From: Hyphomicrobiales bacterium
Lineage (GTDB): Bacteria; Pseudomonadota; Alphaproteobacteria; Rhizobiales; Xanthobacteraceae
Direction of reading: 5' to 3'
NCBI GenBank assembly: GCA_017305535.1
Contig: JAFKKN010000006.1
Span: 1 to 64,000, forward strand
Length of the DNA: 64,000 nucleotides
The notes beneath the pieces are model-generated. The model was not told the origin of the DNA. It ran no database searches and saw only the letters and a list, made by a program, of their open reading frames with translations. A program made the position numbers and the translations under genes. Positions within the stretch are counted from its first letter, which is position 1. Each line of letters starts with the position of its first letter. Positions 53,806-62,503 of this stretch are shown one piece after another.

Positions 53806-55059
53806 GTGACTTCTTCCCTGAAATTCGATCATGATGTCACCGCGCGCTTCCTCCGCTACGTGGTGATCGATACCCAGTCCGATCCCGCCTCGCCCACCTG
53901 CCCATCCACCGAGAAGCAGAAGAACCTCGGCGATCTGCTGGCACGCGAGTTGCGCGAACTCGGCATCGCCGACGCGCATCTCGACGAACACGGCTACGTC
54001 TACGGCACCATTCCCGCCAACACCGACAAGACCGTGCCGGTGATTTGCTTCTGCTCGCACATGGACACCTCGCCGGATTGCTCGGGCGAGAACGTCAAAC
54101 CACAGATCGTCCGCAATTATCAGGGTGGCGACATCACGCTGCCGGGCGATCCGGCACAAGTGATCCGTGTGCGCGACAATCCTGCGCTGGCCGATCAGAT
54201 CGGCAACGACATCGTGACATCCGACGGCACCACACTACTCGGCGCCGACAACAAAGCGGGCGTCGCTGAGATCATGGACGCCACGCGCTTCCTGCTCGCG
54301 CATCCGGAGATCAAGCACGGCACCATCAAGATCCTGTTCACACCGGACGAAGAGATCGGCCGCGGCGTCGACAAGGTCGATATCAAGAAGCTCGGCGCCG
54401 ATTTCGGCTACACGATGGACGGCGAGACCGCCGGCCATCTGGAAGACGAAACTTTCTCCGCCGATGGCGCCACCATCACCATCACCGGCGTCAGCGTTCA
54501 CCCGGGCTTCGCCAAGGGCAAGATGGAGCACGCCATCAAGATCGCGGCGCGCATTGTCGAGCGATTGCCGCAGAACACCTGTTCGCCCGAGACGACCGAA
54601 GACCGCGAGGGTTTCCTGCATCCGGTCGGTATCAACGGCGCGCTCGAACAGGTGACGCTCGCCTTCATCGTGCGCGATTTCACCGAGCAGGGACTGCGGG
54701 ATAAGGAAGCGCTGCTGGAATCGATCGTGAAGGACGTGATGAAGGATTTTCCGCACTCGACCTACAAGATCGACATCACGCAACAGTATCGCAACATGAA
54801 GCAGGTAATCGACGCTCATCCGCAGGTGGTGGATCATGCGCTCGAAGCCATTCGCCGTGCGGGATTGAAGCCCGTTCGCAGCAGCATTCGCGGCGGCACC
54901 GACGGCTCGCGGCTGTCGTTCATGGGCTTGCCCTGCCCCAACATCTTCGCCGGCGAACACGCCTTCCACTCGCGCACCGAGTGGGTCAGCGTGCAGGATA
55001 TGGAAAAGGCAGCCGAGACCATCGTGCATCTGGCGATGATCTGGGAAGAGCGGGCTTAA
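53806..55059 (+). CDS. pepT: Peptidase T (tripeptide aminopeptidase)
   Basis: A 417-residue M20-family zinc peptidase removing the N-terminal residue from tripeptides in the cytoplasm. Metal-site motifs are intact: CFCSHMDTSPD (His and Asp), LLGADNKAGVAEI, and the catalytic Glu in FTPDEEIGRGVDKV; IRGGTDGSRLSFMGLPCPN carries a later ligand. The start is a GTG at 53806 (VTSSLKFDHDVTARFLRY), since the frame upstream passes through the hairpin at 53709. Length matches the E. coli enzyme closely. Confidence 0.93.
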   Translation: MTSSLKFDHDVTARFLRYVVIDTQSDPASPTCPSTEKQKNLGDLLARELRELGIADAHLDEHGYVYGTIPANTDKTVPVICFCSHMDTSPDCSGENVKPQIVRNYQGGDITLPGDPAQVIRVRDNPALADQIGNDIVTSDGTTLLGADNKAGVAEIMDATRFLLAHPEIKHGTIKILFTPDEEIGRGVDKVDIKKLGADFGYTMDGETAGHLEDETFSADGATITITGVSVHPGFAKGKMEHAIKIAARIVERLPQNTCSPETTEDREGFLHPVGINGALEQVTLAFIVRDFTEQGLRDKEALLESIVKDVMKDFPHSTYKIDITQQYRNMKQVIDAHPQVVDHALEAIRRAGLKPVRSSIRGGTDGSRLSFMGLPCPNIFAGEHAFHSRTEWVSVQDMEKAAETIVHLAMIWEERA

Positions 55060-55143
55060 GATTGATTGGCGAAGAATCTCAATTTCCGTGATTGCAGGCG
55101 AAGCAGAGCAATCCAGATCTTAGCGCGTGATGAATTCGTTTCC

Positions 55144-55177
55144 GTCATGGCCGGGCCGGAATAAATCCGGCCATGAC
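55144..55177. repeat. Intergenic palindrome between convergent genes
   Basis: GTCATGGCCGG (55144-55154) is the exact reverse complement of CCGGCCATGAC (55167-55177). It lies between the ends of pepT and the dehydratase gene and is one of several gtcatggccggg-type palindromes in the window. It may help stop transcription from both sides, although no T tract is present. Confidence 0.65.
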
Positions 55178-55207
55178 GAACTGAACCCCCGCGATGAGAC
55201 CGGAAAA

Positions 55208-56920
55208 TCAAATCGACGTTTTTCCGTTACCACGCATGAAGTCGAAGTCGCAGCCGTCATCGGCCTGCATGATCCTGTCGTGGAATAACCGCGCGTAGCC
55301 GCGTTCCGCCCAATCCGGTCGTCCTGACTCCACGATTGCCGTGCGGCGACGTTCGAGTTCGGCATCGTCCACCAGCAGATCGATGCGGCGCTTCGCAACG
55401 TCGAGACGAATCTGGTCGCCGGTTCGCACCAGCGCCAGCGGGCCGCCCACCGCCGATTCAGGTGTGATGTGCAGCACGATGGTGCCGAACGCGGTGCCAC
55501 TCATCCGCGCGTCCGATATCCGCACCATGTCTTTCACGCCGGCGCGCGCGAGCTTCATCGGAATCGGCAGATAGCCTGCTTCCGGCATACCCGGCGCGCC
55601 CTTCGGCCCGGCGTTGCGCAGCACCAAGACATCATCGGCGGAGACATCGAGCGCCGGATCGTCGATCCGCAACGTCATGTCCTCGACCGACTCGAACACC
55701 ACGGCGCGGCCGGTGTGCTGCAACAACCGCTCGCTCGCGGCGGAATGCTTGATCACCGCGCCGCGCGGCGCGAGATTGCCACTCAGCACCGCCATTGCGC
55801 CCTCGGGACGGATCGGATTGTCGCGCGGACGGATCGCGTCCTGTCCCGGGACCTCTTCCGCGCCAGCAACGACCTCACGCAAGGTCACTCCGGTAATCGT
55901 CTTCGCATCGAGATCAATCAGGTCGCCGAGTTGCTTCATCAGTTTCGGCACGCCGCCGGCATGATGAAAATGCTCCATGTAATGCGCGCCGGAGGGTTTG
56001 AGATCGACCAGCACCGGCACCTGGCGGCCAAGCGCATCGAACGCATCGAGGTCGATGCGATACGATGTGCGCCCCGCGATCGCGGTGAGATGGATCAATC
56101 CGTTAGTGGAGCCGCCAATCGCCTGCAACACCACCTGCGCGTTGCGGAACGCCGCCGGCGTCAGCAGTTCGCTTGGGCGCGGCCCCTTGCGCTTCGCCAT
56201 CTCGGCCGCGCACTTGCCACTCGCCTCAGCGGAGCGCACGCGCTCGGCATGCGGCGCCGGAATGGTCGCGCTCATCGGCAGTGACAGCCCCAACGCCTCG
56301 GTGACGCAGGCCATGGTGCTGGCGGTCCCCATCACCATGCAGGTGCCGACCGACGGCGCGAGCCGGCCATTCACCGCCTCAATCTCGGCATCGTCGATTT
56401 CGCCGGCGCGATATTTCGCCCACAACCTTCGGCAATCGGTGCAGGCGCCCAGCACTTCGCCCTTGTGATGACCGACCACCATCGGCCCCACCGGAATGAC
56501 CACCGTGGGCAGATCGGCGCTCACCGCCGCCATGATCTGCGCCGGCAATGTCTTGTCGCAGCCGCCGATCACGATCACGGCGTCCATCGGCTGGGCGCGG
56601 ATCATCTCCTCGGTGTCCATCGCCATCAGATTGCGCAGATACATCGAGGTCGGATGCGAGAAACTTTCCGCGATGGAGATGGTCGGAAACACCATCGGCA
56701 TCGCGCCAGCCAGCATCACGCCGCGCTTCGCCGCCTCGATCAGCGCCGGCACGTTGCCGTGGCAGGGATTGTAGTCGCTGTAGGTATTGGTGATGCCGAC
56801 GATGGGGCGATCCAGCGCGTCGTCGGAATAGCCCGCCGCCTTGATGAAGGCCTTGCGGAGAAACAGCGAAAAGCCGGCGTCACCGTAGCTGGTCAACCCC
56901 TTGCGAAGCCCGTCCGCCAT
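55208..56920 (-). CDS. IlvD/Edd family dehydratase (probably sugar-acid type)
   Basis: A 570-residue iron-sulfur dehydratase. Family cysteines are in PCHGNVP, VIGGCDKTLPAQ and SVGTCMVMGTASTMACVTEALGL; the C-terminal half has ISDARMSGTAFGTIVLHITPES. The family includes dihydroxyacid dehydratase, phosphogluconate dehydratase and aldonic-acid (arabinonate/xylonate/galactonate) dehydratases. The sequence (starts LRKGLTSYGDAGFSLFLRKAF) and 570-residue length resemble the sugar-acid branch more than biosynthetic IlvD. No sugar-transport or pathway genes are adjacent, so the substrate stays open. The ATG at 56920 follows GGAGACGCGGG. Divergence of the branches makes the family certain and the subtype uncertain. 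Confidence 0.85.
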   Translation of the reverse strand: MADGLRKGLTSYGDAGFSLFLRKAFIKAAGYSDDALDRPIVGITNTYSDYNPCHGNVPALIEAAKRGVMLAGAMPMVFPTISIAESFSHPTSMYLRNLMAMDTEEMIRAQPMDAVIVIGGCDKTLPAQIMAAVSADLPTVVIPVGPMVVGHHKGEVLGACTDCRRLWAKYRAGEIDDAEIEAVNGRLAPSVGTCMVMGTASTMACVTEALGLSLPMSATIPAPHAERVRSAEASGKCAAEMAKRKGPRPSELLTPAAFRNAQVVLQAIGGSTNGLIHLTAIAGRTSYRIDLDAFDALGRQVPVLVDLKPSGAHYMEHFHHAGGVPKLMKQLGDLIDLDAKTITGVTLREVVAGAEEVPGQDAIRPRDNPIRPEGAMAVLSGNLAPRGAVIKHSAASERLLQHTGRAVVFESVEDMTLRIDDPALDVSADDVLVLRNAGPKGAPGMPEAGYLPIPMKLARAGVKDMVRISDARMSGTAFGTIVLHITPESAVGGPLALVRTGDQIRLDVAKRRIDLLVDDAELERRRTAIVESGRPDWAERGYARLFHDRIMQADDGCDFDFMRGNGKTSI

Positions 56921-57049
56921 CCCGCGTCTCCTTCAAGACTGCTTGTTGTTGGCGCAGTTAGGATGGCTTTTGAAATCGTTGTCAACGGCCGCGCGAGCTT
57001 TCAGGTCGAACACCGGCGAACAGCTTCGTCGGATGACCGCAAAGAGCTG

Positions 57050-57289
57050 CTACTTCTTCGCATGCGCCGGCGTCGGTGCCCGTGCGATCCCCCACGGATC
57101 GTATTTTTCCTTGGGCTCGGGGATTCGTTTCAGCGCCTCCTTGTAGGCCTTCTCGTCAACTTTCGGTTTTGCCGTATCGCTTTTCTGCTCACCGCGATGC
57201 CCGCGCTTGCCGCCCCCCATCTGGGCCATCGCGGGTGTCGCGATCGTCCACAGCAACACCATAAAAGCCGCTATCAGAAACCTGATCAT
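57050..57289 (-). CDS. Small exported protein of unknown function
   Basis: A 79-residue protein beginning MIRFLIAAFMVLLWTIATPA, a clear signal peptide cleaved after AMA. The mature part is lysine-rich (about 56 residues), with GGGKRGHRGEQKSDTAKPK and KEKYDPWGIARA. GGAGGC upstream of the ATG at 57289 supports this start; the frame up to 57376 has no such signal. It lies between the dehydratase and the metacaspase-like gene on the same strand. I do not recognise a family. Confidence 0.6.
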   Translation of the reverse strand: MIRFLIAAFMVLLWTIATPAMAQMGGGKRGHRGEQKSDTAKPKVDEKAYKEALKRIPEPKEKYDPWGIARAPTPAHAKK

Positions 57290-57412
57290 GTTGCCTCCGG
57301 CACTGACTTGCCTCGTCGCCACACGCGAACGGTACAGAATGATCCAGAGGCATTTAAGCCGGACCAAGACGGTCAAATGTCAAATTGACGTCATCAGAGG
57401 TGGCTTGCCCGA

Positions 57413-58942
57413 TCAATACAACCCGCCGCGCGATCCTCCAGTGGTCGGCATCCCGGGACTGCGGCTCGGCGGCGAATAGCCGCCACGGCCGCCCCCGCCC
57501 ATGATCCCGCCGCCGATGGAAATGCCGGGCATCGGAGCATAGACTGGCGGTGGACGGCGATAGACCACGACATCGTCATCCGCCTCCGGAGCATAGCGCG
57601 GCGGCGGCAACGACGAGCGGCGCGGCGGCGGCGCGCTGGCGCGCTTCTTGGACGGCTTTTCGGGCTTCTCCGCCTTCTTGCTCGGCGCGACCGGCTTGCT
57701 GCACGAACAGGACGGCGCGGCGGGCTGCAACGAAGCCATCGTCGCATTCGCAGCAGCGACGGGCGCGAATTCTGGTCGATTGCGTAGCCGCTCCTCCAGC
57801 TTGCGCGCGGTCAGGGTCAGATCGCTATCGGGATAAGCCAAGAGAAAAGCGCGATAGCCGGCGGCAGTGTTCTCGAGGACCGCCTTGTTCCAGGCAATCA
57901 TGCGCAGTTGGCGTTCGAGCCAGGTGCGGGCGCGCGGCACGAAGATCGCATCGCTATAGAGCGAGACAAAGGCCTCATAGGCGTCAACCGAACCGTCCGC
58001 CACGATGATCTCGTGAGCGGCCTCCGCCGATTTGCCCTTCAACGCCGTTTTCCATTGCTCCGGCGAACGCTTTAGCTCCGCGGGTTTGGTCTCTGCCGGC
58101 TTCGCCTCCACCGGTGTCGTCTCGGTTGCCTTCACCTCAATCGGTTTGTCGGTCGGCTTGGCCGATGCATCGCCTGCCGCCGAGAAGAAACGGAAATCAT
58201 CGGTGAGCGACGAACTTTCCCACGGTGTCTGGCGGCCCTCGGTGGCCTTGTTGACCGACACCCGCACCCGCTTGAAGGCATCTTCGATCGACAGGCCCGG
58301 TTCCTTGGCGGCAATGAGCAGCGCTGTGGTGTAAGGGCTGTTGGCGCCGCTGCCATCTTCGGCTTCGGCGCCGGGCGACGTCGAGAACGACAGGAAGGTG
58401 CCCGGCGCACCGAACTTGGCGTCGACGATCGCGAGGCCCCGGCCGGCGGTCTTGCCAATGTCCGGGAATGGATTGTTACGGCAGGCATCGAGCAGCACGA
58501 GACGCATCCGGCTCGGCACCGACGTCAACGTGTTGAGAATGTCGTTGAGGCGAACCGCCTGAAGCGGGATGTCCGCTTCCCGCTTGGGATCGATATCGGT
58601 CGGAATCAGAAAATTCTCGCCGTCGATCTGTATGCCGTGGCCGGCATAAAATACCAATGCCACCGTATCCTTGCCCTTGGTGGCCACCTGCGCGGCGAAA
58701 TCACTGACGGCCTGGCGCATTGCGTTTTGCGACAGGTCCGACGCCGAGGTGACTTCAAAACCAGCCTCGCCCAGAAGCTGCGCCATTGCCTTGGCATCGT
58801 TGGTCGGATTCGGCAGCGGCGCCACCGCACGATAGGCCGATTGGCCGATCACCAGCGCCATCCGGCTTTCCGCCATCGCCGCCGCTGTGCTCCAGAACAG
58901 ACCGGCGGTGGCGACCACACTCAACAATGTTCGGCGAAACAT
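57413..58942 (-). CDS. Secreted caspase-like (peptidase C14) protein
   Basis: A 509-residue protein with a signal peptide (residues 1-24) and a caspase/metacaspase p20-like domain at about 26-260. The catalytic dyad is present: His102 in VFYAGHGIQI and Cys154 in LLDACRNNPF. Residues 290-320 are a Lys/Pro/Thr/Glu-rich linker; about 320-420 contain short helical, SEL1/TPR-like material (WKTALKGKSAEAAHEII). The tail is Pro- and Gly-rich with PPPRRSSLPPPRYAPEADDD and a GGGIMGGGGRGG run. Exported caspase-like proteins of this layout are common in rhizobia, but roles are unproven. The ATG at 58942 gives the signal peptide. Confidence 0.85.
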   Translation of the reverse strand: MFRRTLLSVVATAGLFWSTAAAMAESRMALVIGQSAYRAVAPLPNPTNDAKAMAQLLGEAGFEVTSASDLSQNAMRQAVSDFAAQVATKGKDTVALVFYAGHGIQIDGENFLIPTDIDPKREADIPLQAVRLNDILNTLTSVPSRMRLVLLDACRNNPFPDIGKTAGRGLAIVDAKFGAPGTFLSFSTSPGAEAEDGSGANSPYTTALLIAAKEPGLSIEDAFKRVRVSVNKATEGRQTPWESSSLTDDFRFFSAAGDASAKPTDKPIEVKATETTPVEAKPAETKPAELKRSPEQWKTALKGKSAEAAHEIIVADGSVDAYEAFVSLYSDAIFVPRARTWLERQLRMIAWNKAVLENTAAGYRAFLLAYPDSDLTLTARKLEERLRNRPEFAPVAAANATMASLQPAAPSCSCSKPVAPSKKAEKPEKPSKKRASAPPPRRSSLPPPRYAPEADDDVVVYRRPPPVYAPMPGISIGGGIMGGGGRGGYSPPSRSPGMPTTGGSRGGLY

Positions 58943-59341
58943 CACGTCACCCCTCATTGCAGTCCCGTTCCCAGGTGTATTCCAAGGTGCGGCCCTCGCA
59001 TGGAGCCGGCTTGTCATGGGTCGCGGGGAACCGAGTCACGGTTCAAGATCGGAGGATCATGCGGCGACGGCGTCGCGTTGGCGATGGATTACGGTCGCGC
59101 GCGACCGAATGCCGCCGCCGGGGGTGGCGACCTGATGGTGAATCGCCCGTTAATCGTGCCGTGCAATTTAGACGCATCGGCCAACGCTAAATTGAAACGT
59201 CCGCACTAATCTGGTCGTGATCGATGATAACGGGACGTTGGGTTGGTCGAGCTAGGACACATCACCTCGCGACGGCACGGGACGCCGGATCGCGCTGGCA
59301 CGGCCAAAGCCGGCCGCCACGCGTCGCCGACGCGTGGGTTG
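58943..59341. other. Divergent gap between caspase-like and GNAT genes
   Basis: A 399-base spacer holding the promoters of two divergent genes. The only structure noted is a dyad GAACCG/CGGTTC (59028-59033 with 59039-59044, five-base loop). If the GNAT gene starts at a TTG (59243) the gap shortens to 300 bases. Confidence 0.35.
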
Positions 59342-60499
59342 ATGCCGCTCGCCTCGGTATCCCGCCCCAATTGGAACAGCCTCGCGGGGCGTGCCGTCGA
59401 ACCGAACGGTTACTACCTGGCTGATTGGGAACTCGCGGTCGATGCCTTTGCCAGCGGCCGCACCGGCGCATCGGCGCTGACAGCCTGGAGTGCTGCGGCA
59501 GATGGCACAAATCCAGCTCCCGCACTGCATGGCCTCGTGCCGGTGATCTCGTTCTGGCAGGCCTATCGCCTGCCTCTCCCCGTTCTGGTCAGCGCCGATC
59601 CATACGGCACGCTCGGCACACCTTTGCTGGATCGAGCCACGTCGCTTGAATCCGCGGTTGCGCTTTTGGATAAGGCCCGCGATGCCGGTGCGCGCGCGCT
59701 GTTGCTGCGCGACGTGGCGCTCGACGGCAAGGCACTGGCGGCCTTTACCGCCGCGCTCGCCCGCGACGATCTTCGGCCGCGTCTCGTGAGCGCCCACGCG
59801 CGCGCCTGCCTCGATGCGACGCGCGACGCCAATACATTGTTGCGGGACGCATTGGGTGCACGAAAGCTGAAAGAATTGCGCCGGCAGCGACGTCGCCTCG
59901 CCGATCACGGCGCGGTCAAATTCGACGTTGCGCGGACACCGGACGAAGTGAGTCGTGCGCTTGAAGTTTTCCTCGCGCTAGAGGCAAGCGGATGGAAAGG
60001 CAAGCGTGGTACGGCCCTGCTGCAACGCGCCGGAGACAGCCGATTTGTCCGCGCCGCCGCGCCGATGCTGGCGAAGACCGGCGCGTGCGAAATCGTGTCG
60101 CTCCACGCCGGGGCAACACCGGTCGCCGCCGCCATCGTTCTCCGCCATCAGAACCGTGCCTTCTATTTCAAGATCGGCATTAACGAGACGTTCGCGAAAT
60201 TCTCACCCGGCGTGCAATTGACGCTCGATCTGACGCGTCACCTCTGCGCCGACCCCTTCATCGCTACCGCCGATTCCACAGCGGATGCCGGCCACACCAT
60301 GATCGAGCCGATCTGGCGCGGACGGCTCAGAATCGGAAATGTGCTGCTGCCGCTGTATCGGCGCGATCCAACGGTGGCGGTGGTCCATGTCGCGTTGGCG
60401 GCGCGCTTGCGTTCGCGCGACATGGCGCGACGTTTCCTGAAGATCAACCAGCAACGCCCCCCTGCTCGCACCAGCCGCAACAAGGAGACCAGCCCATGA
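59342..60499 (+). CDS. GNAT acyltransferase, BioF2-like/CelD family (second copy)
   Basis: A 385-residue paralogue of the protein at 248-1390. Shared marks are LEASGWKGKRGTALLQR, FSPGVQLTLDLTRHLCADPF and IWRGRLRIGNVLLPL at corresponding places. It probably transfers an acyl group to an unknown acceptor in the cytoplasm. The ATG at 59342 gives a length like that of the paralogue; a TTG at 59243 would add 33 residues that look unlike the family. Its stop codon overlaps the start of the I78 inhibitor gene by four bases (ATGA), so the two genes form one translational unit. Confidence 0.72.
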   Translation: MPLASVSRPNWNSLAGRAVEPNGYYLADWELAVDAFASGRTGASALTAWSAAADGTNPAPALHGLVPVISFWQAYRLPLPVLVSADPYGTLGTPLLDRATSLESAVALLDKARDAGARALLLRDVALDGKALAAFTAALARDDLRPRLVSAHARACLDATRDANTLLRDALGARKLKELRRQRRRLADHGAVKFDVARTPDEVSRALEVFLALEASGWKGKRGTALLQRAGDSRFVRAAAPMLAKTGACEIVSLHAGATPVAAAIVLRHQNRAFYFKIGINETFAKFSPGVQLTLDLTRHLCADPFIATADSTADAGHTMIEPIWRGRLRIGNVLLPLYRRDPTVAVVHVALAARLRSRDMARRFLKINQQRPPARTSRNKETSP

Positions 60500-60789
60500 T
60501 CCAGATACGTCGGCTCGCGATCCTGGCGATCGCCGTCCTGATGATTGCAGCCTGCCACTCGGAGGCGGAAGCCGCGCGGCAAAAATCCGGCGCGTGCAAT
60601 CCCGCCGCGGCAGCGGCACTGACAGGCAAGAACAGGATTTCGAACCGCAAGGCAAAGCAGCTCACCGGCGCCACGATCGTTCGCCAAATCAAACCCGGCC
60701 AAGGGGTGACAATGGACTACAGGCGAGAGCGCGTGACAATCGAGACCGATGGCAAGACAGGCAAAATCACGCGAGCCTTTTGCGGCTAG
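60496..60789 (+). CDS. I78-family peptidase inhibitor, exported
   Basis: A 97-residue protein with an N-terminal signal sequence containing MIAACHSEAEA, either a lipoprotein box or an ordinary signal. The mature part (about 70 residues) has two cysteines and the I78 hallmark: CNPAAAAALTGK at the start, then IKPGQGVTMDYRRERVTIE and TRAFCG at the end. I78 proteins inhibit serine proteases of the elastase/subtilisin kind. AAGGAG (60482-60487) precedes the ATG. It is coupled to the GNAT gene. The family call rests on the C-terminal pattern and is fairly sure. Confidence 0.75.
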   Translation: MIQIRRLAILAIAVLMIAACHSEAEAARQKSGACNPAAAAALTGKNRISNRKAKQLTGATIVRQIKPGQGVTMDYRRERVTIETDGKTGKITRAFCG

Positions 60790-60822
60790 CGTGCGAAGAA
60801 ACGCTCTGACGTTGCGGCGTTG

Positions 60823-61491
60823 CTATGCCGCCGCATTGACCTCGGCCGAGACCTGACGGATCGCGCGCGCCAGTTGCTCCGGCGGCTGCGCCCCGGAGAC
60901 CGCGTACTTGCCGGCGAACACATAGGTCGGCACGCCGCCGATGCCCTTGTCCGCCGCTTCCTGCGCCTGCGCCGTCACCACATCGACATCCTCGTCGGTG
61001 GCAAGGCGCTGGCGAACCGTTGCCGCATCCATGCCGCAATCGGCCGCCGCCTTTACCAGAACTTCCGGATCGGTCAGGTCGCCGCCGTCGCGAAAATACA
61101 ACTCCATCAGCCGTTGCTTGACCGCCGCGGATTTGTCGCCGGATGGATCGCGCTCCGCCCAATGAATCAGACGATGACAATCAAGCGTATTTGGTTGGCG
61201 CTGGACCTTGTCGGGCCGATACACCAGCCCCTCCTCACTCGCCGCCTCGACCACACGCGCGGCGATCTTCCCATAAGCTTCGACGGAACCGAATTTCGTC
61301 GTCAGATATTCGTCGCGGCTGATGCCCTCGCGTGGCACCCACGGATTGAGAAAGAACGGCCGCCAGTGCACCTCCACCGGAACATCGGGCACCAGCGCCA
61401 GCGCGCTCTCGATGCGATGCTTGCCGATGTAACACCACGGGCAGACGACATCGGAGACGATATCGAGGGTCAGCGGCTTGATCGCGCTCAT
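60823..61491 (-). CDS. DsbA-family oxidoreductase, FrnE/HCCA isomerase-like
   Basis: A 222-residue thioredoxin-fold protein without a signal peptide, so cytoplasmic. The active-site motif is CPWC (Cys17-Cys20 in DVVCPWCYIGKHRIE), and the helical insert contains NTLDCHRLIHWAE. The cis-proline region GIGGVPTYVFAGKYAVSGAQ closes the fold. It resembles FrnE, a disulfide isomerase in Deinococcus, and 2-hydroxychromene-2-carboxylate isomerases. ATG at 61491 follows GGAGGC. Convergent with the I78 gene. Confidence 0.88.
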   Translation of the reverse strand: MSAIKPLTLDIVSDVVCPWCYIGKHRIESALALVPDVPVEVHWRPFFLNPWVPREGISRDEYLTTKFGSVEAYGKIAARVVEAASEEGLVYRPDKVQRQPNTLDCHRLIHWAERDPSGDKSAAVKQRLMELYFRDGGDLTDPEVLVKAAADCGMDAATVRQRLATDEDVDVVTAQAQEAADKGIGGVPTYVFAGKYAVSGAQPPEQLARAIRQVSAEVNAAA

Positions 61492-61553
61492 GGTGAGCCT
61501 CCTTGCTCCAGAGAGCATAGAGCTAATCAGTCGATCCGGGTGGCCGCAAGGCG

Positions 61554-62375
61554 CTAATTGCGGTGATCCGCTATGTCCTTCAGCCTGGCGACGGTTGCCT
61601 GATCCGCCGGGAAGAAGGTCTCGACCGCCAGTTCCGACAGGGTGATATCGACCGGCGTGCCGAACACCATCGTCGTCGAGATGAAGCTCAGCACCATCCC
61701 GTCACGTCGCAACTGGAACGGGATCGCAACCGCACTGCTGTTCACCGGACGCTGCCGCGCCGGAATCGGAAAAGCTTTCAGTTCCTGATAAAGCATCAGC
61801 AATTCAGGATCGGCCGTCGCCTCGCACTGACGATGCAGCCGCTCCAGCAGATGCGCGCACCATTCCGCCAGATTGACGGTGTGCGGCGCCAGCCCTTCCG
61901 GATGGAAGCTGAGACGTAAAACGTTGACCGGCGGCGCCAGCAGATGCGGCGCGACACCATCCAGCAGCGCGCCGACCATCTGATTGGCAGCGACCAGATT
62001 CCAGTGTCGGTCGACCGCCAGAGCGGGATTGGGTTCGTGTGCCTTGAGCACCTGATCGACCGCCTGACGCGCTGAGGCAAGCGCCGGGTCGTCGAGGGTC
62101 CGCTGTGGAAACGCCGGCGCGAAGCCCGCCGCGACGAGCAGAACGTTGCGCTCGCGCAGCGGCACATCGAGGCGTTCGGCCAAGCGCAGCACCATGTCGC
62201 GCGAGGGCGCGGCGCGGCCTGTCTCGACGAAGGAGAGATGACGAGCGGAGACGTCCGCCTCGCCCGCCAGATCGAGCTGGCTGAGATGGCGGCGCTGCCG
62301 CCATTGCCGCAGGTGTTCGCCAATGTGGACAGGCGCGGCGGTGGCCGCCCGAACGGTGGAAAGCTGGCTGTTCAT
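61554..62375 (-). CDS. XRE-family regulator with MmyB-like ligand domain
   Basis: A 273-residue transcription factor. The helix-turn-helix (about residues 18-75) includes RQWRQRRHLSQLDLAGEADVSARHLSFVETGRAAPSRDMVLRLAE. The C-terminal MmyB-like domain (about 100-265) contains NPALAVDRHWNLVAANQ and NVLRLSFHPEGLAPHTVNLAEW; such domains are thought to bind fatty acids or small ligands. It lies upstream of the DsbA-family gene on the same strand, 62 bases away, and probably controls it or itself. A 21-bp dyad is found 33 bases before its start. Confidence 0.88.
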   Translation of the reverse strand: MNSQLSTVRAATAAPVHIGEHLRQWRQRRHLSQLDLAGEADVSARHLSFVETGRAAPSRDMVLRLAERLDVPLRERNVLLVAAGFAPAFPQRTLDDPALASARQAVDQVLKAHEPNPALAVDRHWNLVAANQMVGALLDGVAPHLLAPPVNVLRLSFHPEGLAPHTVNLAEWCAHLLERLHRQCEATADPELLMLYQELKAFPIPARQRPVNSSAVAIPFQLRRDGMVLSFISTTMVFGTPVDITLSELAVETFFPADQATVARLKDIADHRN

Positions 62376-62407
62376 GGCAAGAGCCTAACAGGCCGCCATC
62401 CGCCGTT

Positions 62408-62428
62408 CCATTACCTCTGAGGTCATGG
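62408..62428. promoter_or_regulatory. Dyad operator candidate upstream of the XRE gene
   Basis: CCATTACCTC-T-GAGGTCATGG is a 21-bp dyad with 9 of 10 pairs matching. It lies between the XRE start (62375) and the end of the SET gene (62504). Position and symmetry fit an autoregulatory operator for the XRE protein, as often seen in MmyB-type regulators. Confidence 0.4.
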
Positions 62429-62503
62429 TTTTCGCGCGGCCGAAACAAACGCGCAGGTGGCATCACGCCGCGAGCATCATCGCGGAGGATCGCCGGTCGC
62501 GTG

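Noticed and set aside
59028-59044. GAACCG-agtca-CGGTTC as a LexA-like site
   Set aside because: The alphaproteobacterial LexA box needs GTTC-N7-GTTC in direct repeat; this is an inverted repeat with the wrong spacing.
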